DNA from: an uncultured Clostridium sp. | Lineage (GTDB): Bacteria; Bacillota; Clostridia; Lachnospirales; Anaerotignaceae | NCBI GenBank assembly: GCA_947246775.1 | Contig: CAMXTM010000074.1 | Span: 1 to 8,683, forward strand | Reading direction: 5' to 3' | Length of the DNA: 8,683 nucleotides | Notes under the pieces: generated by a model | Told to the model about the DNA's origin: nothing | Database searches by the model: none | The model's input: the letters and a program-made list of their open reading frames with translations, nothing else | Shown here: positions 5,511-8,683 of the stretch, one piece after another | How positions within the stretch are numbered: position 1 is the first letter of the stretch | Layout of the letters: the number at the start of each line of letters is the position of its first letter | Position numbers and translations under genes: made by a program

Positions 5511-7085
5511 ATGAAAATACCTAAAAAACTTAGAGTGGCTATATATTGTCGTTTATCAGAAGAGGATAGAAACAAACAATCAGAATTAGATGATAGCAAT
5601 AGTATTGCAAATCAAAAGTTAATATTGGAAAACCATGCTTTAAAGAAGAACTGGGAAGTTGCAGGTATATATAGTGATGATAATTATGCTGGTGCTGATA
5701 GAAATAGACCAGAGTTTAAGAGAATGTTACAAGACGCAGAAGACCACAAATTTGATATTATCCTTTGTAAAACACTATCCAGGTTTACTAGAGAAATAGA
5801 ATTAGTACAGAAATATCTTTATGGATTATTTCTGGAATGGGGAATTCGATTTGTTAGTATTGTTGATAATGTTGATACAGATAACAGAGAATATAAAAAA
5901 TCAGCACAAATTAATAGTCTTATAAATGAGTGGTACTTAGAGGATATGTCAGATAATATTAAGACTTCTCTAAGAGTTAGAAGAGAGCAAGGCTATCATA
6001 TTGGTTCATTTGCTTTATATGGATATCAAAAAGACCCAAATGAAAAAGGACATTTAATAGTAGATGAGGAAGCTGCACAAGTTGTAAGAGAGGTTTTTAC
6101 TTTGTTTTCTCAAGGATATGGAAAAACAGCGATTGCACGTATGTTGAATGATAGAGGAATTCCAAACCCTACAGAATATAAGCGACTAAAAGGATTGCGT
6201 TATCAAAAATCTAAACAAAAGAATAGTCATTTATGGAAATACTTTGCTATATCAGATATGTTACAAAATGAAATGTACATAGGAAATATGGTGCAAGGAA
6301 AATATGGTAGCATTTCTTGTAAAACAAAGAAAAACAAACCAAGACCAAAAGAAGAATGGTACATAGTGGAAGGAACACATGAGCCAATTATTGACCGTGA
6401 GCTATGGGATAAAGTTCAGATGTTGATAAAGCAAAGAGCGAAACCATGTGCTGATGGAAAAGAAGGTTTATTTGCTCGTAAGGTTCGTTGTATGAACTGT
6501 GGTTATACAATGCGTTCCCATAAGCAGTCAGATGGTAGACGTTATTTAATGTGTTCTAATCGTCATGTTTCAAAAGACGCTTGTATTGGTTCTTTTATAG
6601 CTGTTCCTAAGTTAGAACAAGTAATAGTTGAAGAAATCAATCAATTATCTTTAATGTATTTGAATAAAGATGAGCTGGAACAAAAGGTAGATTTTAATAA
6701 GAATTTGTATGAAAGCAAAAAGAACCTTGAACAGAAAGTAACTGACTATCAGAAAAAAGCTTCAGAGTACACAAAAGCTACCCGTGAATTGTATTTAGAT
6801 AAAATAAAGGGGATTATTACTGAGCAAGATTATTTAGAAATTTCAAAAGATTTTTTTAAAGAAAAAGAGAAAACGCAAGAACTGATAGCAGATACACAAA
6901 ATCAAATTGATGTGATTGAGAAAAAAATACAAGACAGTAATAATAGACGTGAGTTAATTGAGCAATATACAAACATTGAACACTTAGACAGAGAAACACT
7001 TGATAAACTGATTGATTACATATTAGTTGGCAAAAAAGACCCAGTAACAAAAGAAGTACCCGTTGAGATACACTGGAACTTCTGA
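5511..7085 (+). CDS. Large serine recombinase, TndX/TnpX-like
   Basis: Catalyses excision and integration of the element through a 5'-phosphoserine intermediate. Domains in order: resolvase catalytic domain (residues about 8-150), with nucleophile Ser16 in IYCRLSEEDR and the conserved Arg-containing LSRFTR at 89-94; recombinase DNA-binding domain (about 165-300, including EVFTLFSQGYGKTAIARML); zinc ribbon with Cys327, Cys330, Cys348 and Cys358; long coiled coil (about 385-475); and a short C-terminal domain ending VEIHWNF. At 524 residues it is close to TndX of Tn5397 and much shorter than TnpX. ATG 5511 follows AGAGGAG (5494-5500). The gene ends 97 bp from the inferred attachment site, the usual place for an integrase. 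It appears intact. Confidence 0.95.
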   Translation: MKIPKKLRVAIYCRLSEEDRNKQSELDDSNSIANQKLILENHALKKNWEVAGIYSDDNYAGADRNRPEFKRMLQDAEDHKFDIILCKTLSRFTREIELVQKYLYGLFLEWGIRFVSIVDNVDTDNREYKKSAQINSLINEWYLEDMSDNIKTSLRVRREQGYHIGSFALYGYQKDPNEKGHLIVDEEAAQVVREVFTLFSQGYGKTAIARMLNDRGIPNPTEYKRLKGLRYQKSKQKNSHLWKYFAISDMLQNEMYIGNMVQGKYGSISCKTKKNKPRPKEEWYIVEGTHEPIIDRELWDKVQMLIKQRAKPCADGKEGLFARKVRCMNCGYTMRSHKQSDGRRYLMCSNRHVSKDACIGSFIAVPKLEQVIVEEINQLSLMYLNKDELEQKVDFNKNLYESKKNLEQKVTDYQKKASEYTKATRELYLDKIKGIITEQDYLEISKDFFKEKEKTQELIADTQNQIDVIEKKIQDSNNRRELIEQYTNIEHLDRETLDKLIDYILVGKKDPVTKEVPVEIHWNF

Positions 7086-7092
7086 AAATTTC

Positions 7093-7145
7093 AAAGCTCT
7101 CTATATCTAGTATTATTTTATATTAGATATAGAGACCTTTTTTTA
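7093..7145 (+). terminator. Strong terminator after the recombinase gene
   Basis: A 12-bp perfect stem (7098-7109 with 7124-7135), extended past a C-C mismatch by AAAG/CTTT (7093-7096 with 7137-7140), then T residues to 7144. It insulates the element from the host sequence that follows. Confidence 0.85.
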
Positions 7146-7165
7146 AAAAAATAATATTGTTGTAT

Positions 7166-7190
7166 TTATAAAACTGTGTCATCTGCTGCC
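7166..7190. other. Inferred right attachment junction of the left element
   Basis: On the minus strand, CotJC-like coding reads ATGGCAGCAGA and then departs from the family pattern (expected Ala-Ala-Glu-Gln-Lys-Ala, found Ala-Ala-Asp-Asp-Thr-Val-Leu-stop). The homology therefore breaks at or just after the GA of the third codon (complement of 7182-7183). TnpX/TndX-type recombinases are known to use a GA dinucleotide core, which fits. The exact crossover is inferred without the other end of the element. Confidence 0.55.
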
Positions 7191-7411
7191 ATATCCTCAT
7201 ACAAGTCTGTAATAGGGTCGCCTTTAGACTGGAAAGAAAGTGCGGAAAAAGGCACACCAGCGGCAGAAGAGGGATAAACGCCCAAGCCATGATTGACATA
7301 ATAAGTGTCTAAACCACTATCTATAATTTGTTGTTTTGTCAGTCCTCTTGTCAACTGTGATACAATTGTACCCATCATTTCAACATGAGCAAATTCTTTT
7401 GCTCTTTGAGC
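7166..7411 (-). pseudogene. cotJC: Internal fragment of a manganese catalase / CotJC-type spore coat gene
   Basis: Manganese catalases break down hydrogen peroxide at a di-manganese site; CotJC is the spore-coat member made in the mother cell. The minus-strand frame reads KEFAHVEMMGTIVSQL, then GVYPSSAAGVPF, FQSKGDPITDLYEDMAA, a strong match to the middle of the family. The E-x-x-H of EFAH matches a known metal-ligand motif, and the Glu in LYED is probably another ligand. About the first 70-90 residues and the last 60-80 are missing on both sides. The N-terminal side stops where recombinase 2 ends; the C-terminal side stops at the left element, giving a short tail (DTVL) and TAA at 7166. No start codon with a ribosome binding site is present, so it is not expressed as it stands. 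Confidence 0.85.
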
Positions 7412-7417
7412 TTATCA
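7397..7417. other. Inferred junction between the second recombinase element and cotJC
   Basis: Reading the minus strand, recombinase 2 ends at TGA (7415-7417) and TAA (7412-7414), then AQRA, then KEFAHVEMM, where catalase homology starts. CotJC/Mn-catalase proteins usually have (G/A)TEE-(F/L)-(A/G)H here, so homology breaks just before or within the KE codons (about 7394-7402). Only about 10-20 bp separate the recombinase stop from catalase coding. Confidence 0.5.
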
Positions 7418-8683
7418 ATGACAACAAAACGGCAGTTTGGGATACAGCACAATTTCAAAGTCATCAGGGGGATTATGCCATCTTCCATTTTTAGATTTGA
7501 CATAGACTACTTTTTGAAGCAATTCTTTTAACATATCATTTTTTGCTTTTGGAGTAGACAAAGTAGAATAAACAGACAAAAGTTGTTCTATTTTAGGAAT
7601 TGTATTTTTTTGATTTTGCTGATACAGTACAGACACAGCAATCTCTTTTTTTAAGATTTCTAAATTTTGCTTTGTATTTTCAATTCGTTGTGACAACAAA
7701 CGAGAACGCTCTAAAAAAGTTTCTGTACTATAGATACCTTGTTCTAAAAGAGTATGCGTTTTATCTAATTGCTGATATAGTGCGGTGAGTTCGTTTTCCA
7801 TTTTTTTACAAGTTATTTTTTTGATATGTATTTGAGAACTTCCCTCTATCATATTTTCCATATCCCAGCGCAATTGATACCCCTTTAGCCATTGCTCAAG
7901 GGAAATTAAAATATGCTGTTCTACGCAATCTAGTGCGCTACTAATATTATTACAGTATGTTGAGGTACACATAAGCACATCTGCTTGTTTTCCAGAATAA
8001 GAACGCCGTATCATATGATGTCCACATTTTCCACAAATGACAATACCAGCAAGGGGATTTTTTACCGTATGATGTGCAGCAACAGGGCAAGGGGGATTTT
8101 TTTGCATATATTGCTGTGCCAACTGAAAGGTTGTTTCACTAATAATCGCTGGGTGCAATCCATTTGCAATTGTACATTGTTGTATATTTTTGCTAGGTCT
8201 ACTATAAATAATTTGACCATTTACTATTTTTTTGACAGAAGGGCGAAAATTCCAGCGCACTTTTCCAATATAGACAGGATTTGTTAATATATCACGAATC
8301 ACCGAAACATTCCATTTTTTGCCCGTTTTAGAGGGAATATCCATCATATTTAATTTTTTCGCAATCAGAGAAACACCAAGTCGTTTATTATCTTTTTGTC
8401 CTTGTTCTCCTAAGGTATACCATTCAAATATGGTTTTTACGATTTCTGCTTCTTGTGGAATTATTTGCAATGTCCAACCTTTTTGATTTTCTAAACGAAT
8501 ACGCTCATAGCCATAAGGCGGTTTACTACCTACATATTTTCCCTCTTTGACAGAAGCAATGCGCCCACGTTGCAAACGGCGATTGATTGTTTTGTATTCT
8601 CGCCGTGACATAAACAGTCCAAATTCGAAATATTCTTCGTCAAATTCGTTATTTGGGTCATATGTTTTTAAGGGGGTAATAAT
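7403..8683 (-). mobile_element. Left edge of a second recombinase-bearing element; continues beyond the window
   Basis: The sequence from the cotJC break to the right edge is filled by a serine recombinase gene that reads toward the break. The sequence is less AT-rich than the left element. The other end, and any cargo, lie to the right of the window, together with the expected N-terminal part of cotJC. Confidence 0.5.
7415..8683 (-). CDS. Second large serine recombinase, N-terminal part outside the window
   Basis: The frame is open to the right edge, 24 codons beyond the internal Met at 8611. The first visible residues, ITPLKTYDPNNEFDE, followed by MSRREYKTINRRLQRGR, are the end of the resolvase catalytic domain and its long helix, so the catalytic Ser region lies just outside. 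Then come the recombinase domain (from KYVGSKPPYGYER through NPVYIGKVRW), a zinc ribbon (CGKC near visible residue 218, then CTSTYC), a coiled coil, and a short tail. About 422 residues are visible, so the full protein is probably near 520-550. It is clearly unlike the left recombinase in sequence. The gene points at the cotJC fragment and ends about 15 bp from it. It belongs to the broad family that includes SpoIVCA and phage integrases; the closest relative cannot be decided by eye. Confidence 0.92.
   Translation of the reverse strand: MITPLKTYDPNNEFDEEYFEFGLFMSRREYKTINRRLQRGRIASVKEGKYVGSKPPYGYERIRLENQKGWTLQIIPQEAEIVKTIFEWYTLGEQGQKDNKRLGVSLIAKKLNMMDIPSKTGKKWNVSVIRDILTNPVYIGKVRWNFRPSVKKIVNGQIIYSRPSKNIQQCTIANGLHPAIISETTFQLAQQYMQKNPPCPVAAHHTVKNPLAGIVICGKCGHHMIRRSYSGKQADVLMCTSTYCNNISSALDCVEQHILISLEQWLKGYQLRWDMENMIEGSSQIHIKKITCKKMENELTALYQQLDKTHTLLEQGIYSTETFLERSRLLSQRIENTKQNLEILKKEIAVSVLYQQNQKNTIPKIEQLLSVYSTLSTPKAKNDMLKELLQKVVYVKSKNGRWHNPPDDFEIVLYPKLPFCCH

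Larger units (their letters stand above)
1..7183 (+). mobile_element. Right-hand portion of an integrated element with a TndX/TnpX-like recombinase; left end outside window
   Basis: All genes here are on the + strand, and the last is a large serine recombinase ending 97 bp before a break in a manganese-catalase/CotJC homologue. A terminal integrase gene beside an attachment site, an orphan adenine methyltransferase and several small unknown genes are typical of integrative conjugative or mobilizable elements and prophages of Clostridia. No relaxase, coupling protein or phage structural gene is visible, so the class of element is open. The right boundary is inferred from where the CotJC homology stops (about 7182-7183). 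The left boundary is not in the window. Confidence 0.65.

Noticed and set aside
7600..8287. Two + strand ORFs within recombinase 2
   Set aside because: They oppose a well-supported recombinase frame and show no recognisable protein features.

Overview
The window is AT-rich DNA with A/T-ending codons, near-consensus Shine-Dalgarno sites and large serine recombinases. It also carries a piece of a manganese-catalase/CotJC-type spore coat gene. Together these suggest a low-GC, spore-forming Firmicute, most likely an anaerobe of the class Clostridia. No rRNA, tRNA or CRISPR array was seen.

Layout. (1) Positions 1 to about 7183 look like the right-hand end of an integrated mobile element, with every gene on the + strand: the 3' end of an unknown acidic protein (1-696); about 1 kb with no intact gene (735-1690); a four-helix membrane protein whose frame is broken by a stop inside a perfect palindrome (1691-2236); a small repeat protein (2400-2804); a coupled two-gene unit with a possible DUF927-derived protein and a D12-class adenine-N6 DNA methyltransferase (3025-4850); a repeat-bearing intergenic region (4910-5293); a 39-residue basic protein (5294-5413); and a 524-residue TndX/TnpX-like large serine recombinase (5511-7085) ending in a strong terminator. 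(2) Positions 7182 to about 7402 are a minus-strand internal slice of a manganese-catalase/CotJC gene. (3) From about 7403 to the right edge, on the minus strand, lies the C-terminal two thirds of a second, unrelated large serine recombinase whose catalytic domain is outside the window.

How it fits together. Both recombinase genes point at the cotJC slice, and each ends within about 100 bp of a break in the cotJC homology. This is the usual geometry of large-serine-recombinase elements, with the integrase gene next to the attachment site. I infer that one sporulation-type gene has been interrupted twice, leaving about 220 bp of it between the ends of two elements. Interruption of mother-cell sporulation genes by elements that a serine recombinase excises is established for sigK (skin). 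This locus could be a similar rearrangement or simple gene destruction; the sequence here cannot say which.

Regulation visible in the left element: extended -10 promoters before the broken membrane-protein gene and before the methyltransferase unit, the latter followed by five 9-bp repeats in the leader. The recombinase promoter (TAGACA-17-TATAAT) lies across an arm of a 12-bp inverted repeat, which suggests repressor control. Four genes end in clear Rho-independent terminators, so most genes are separate transcription units.
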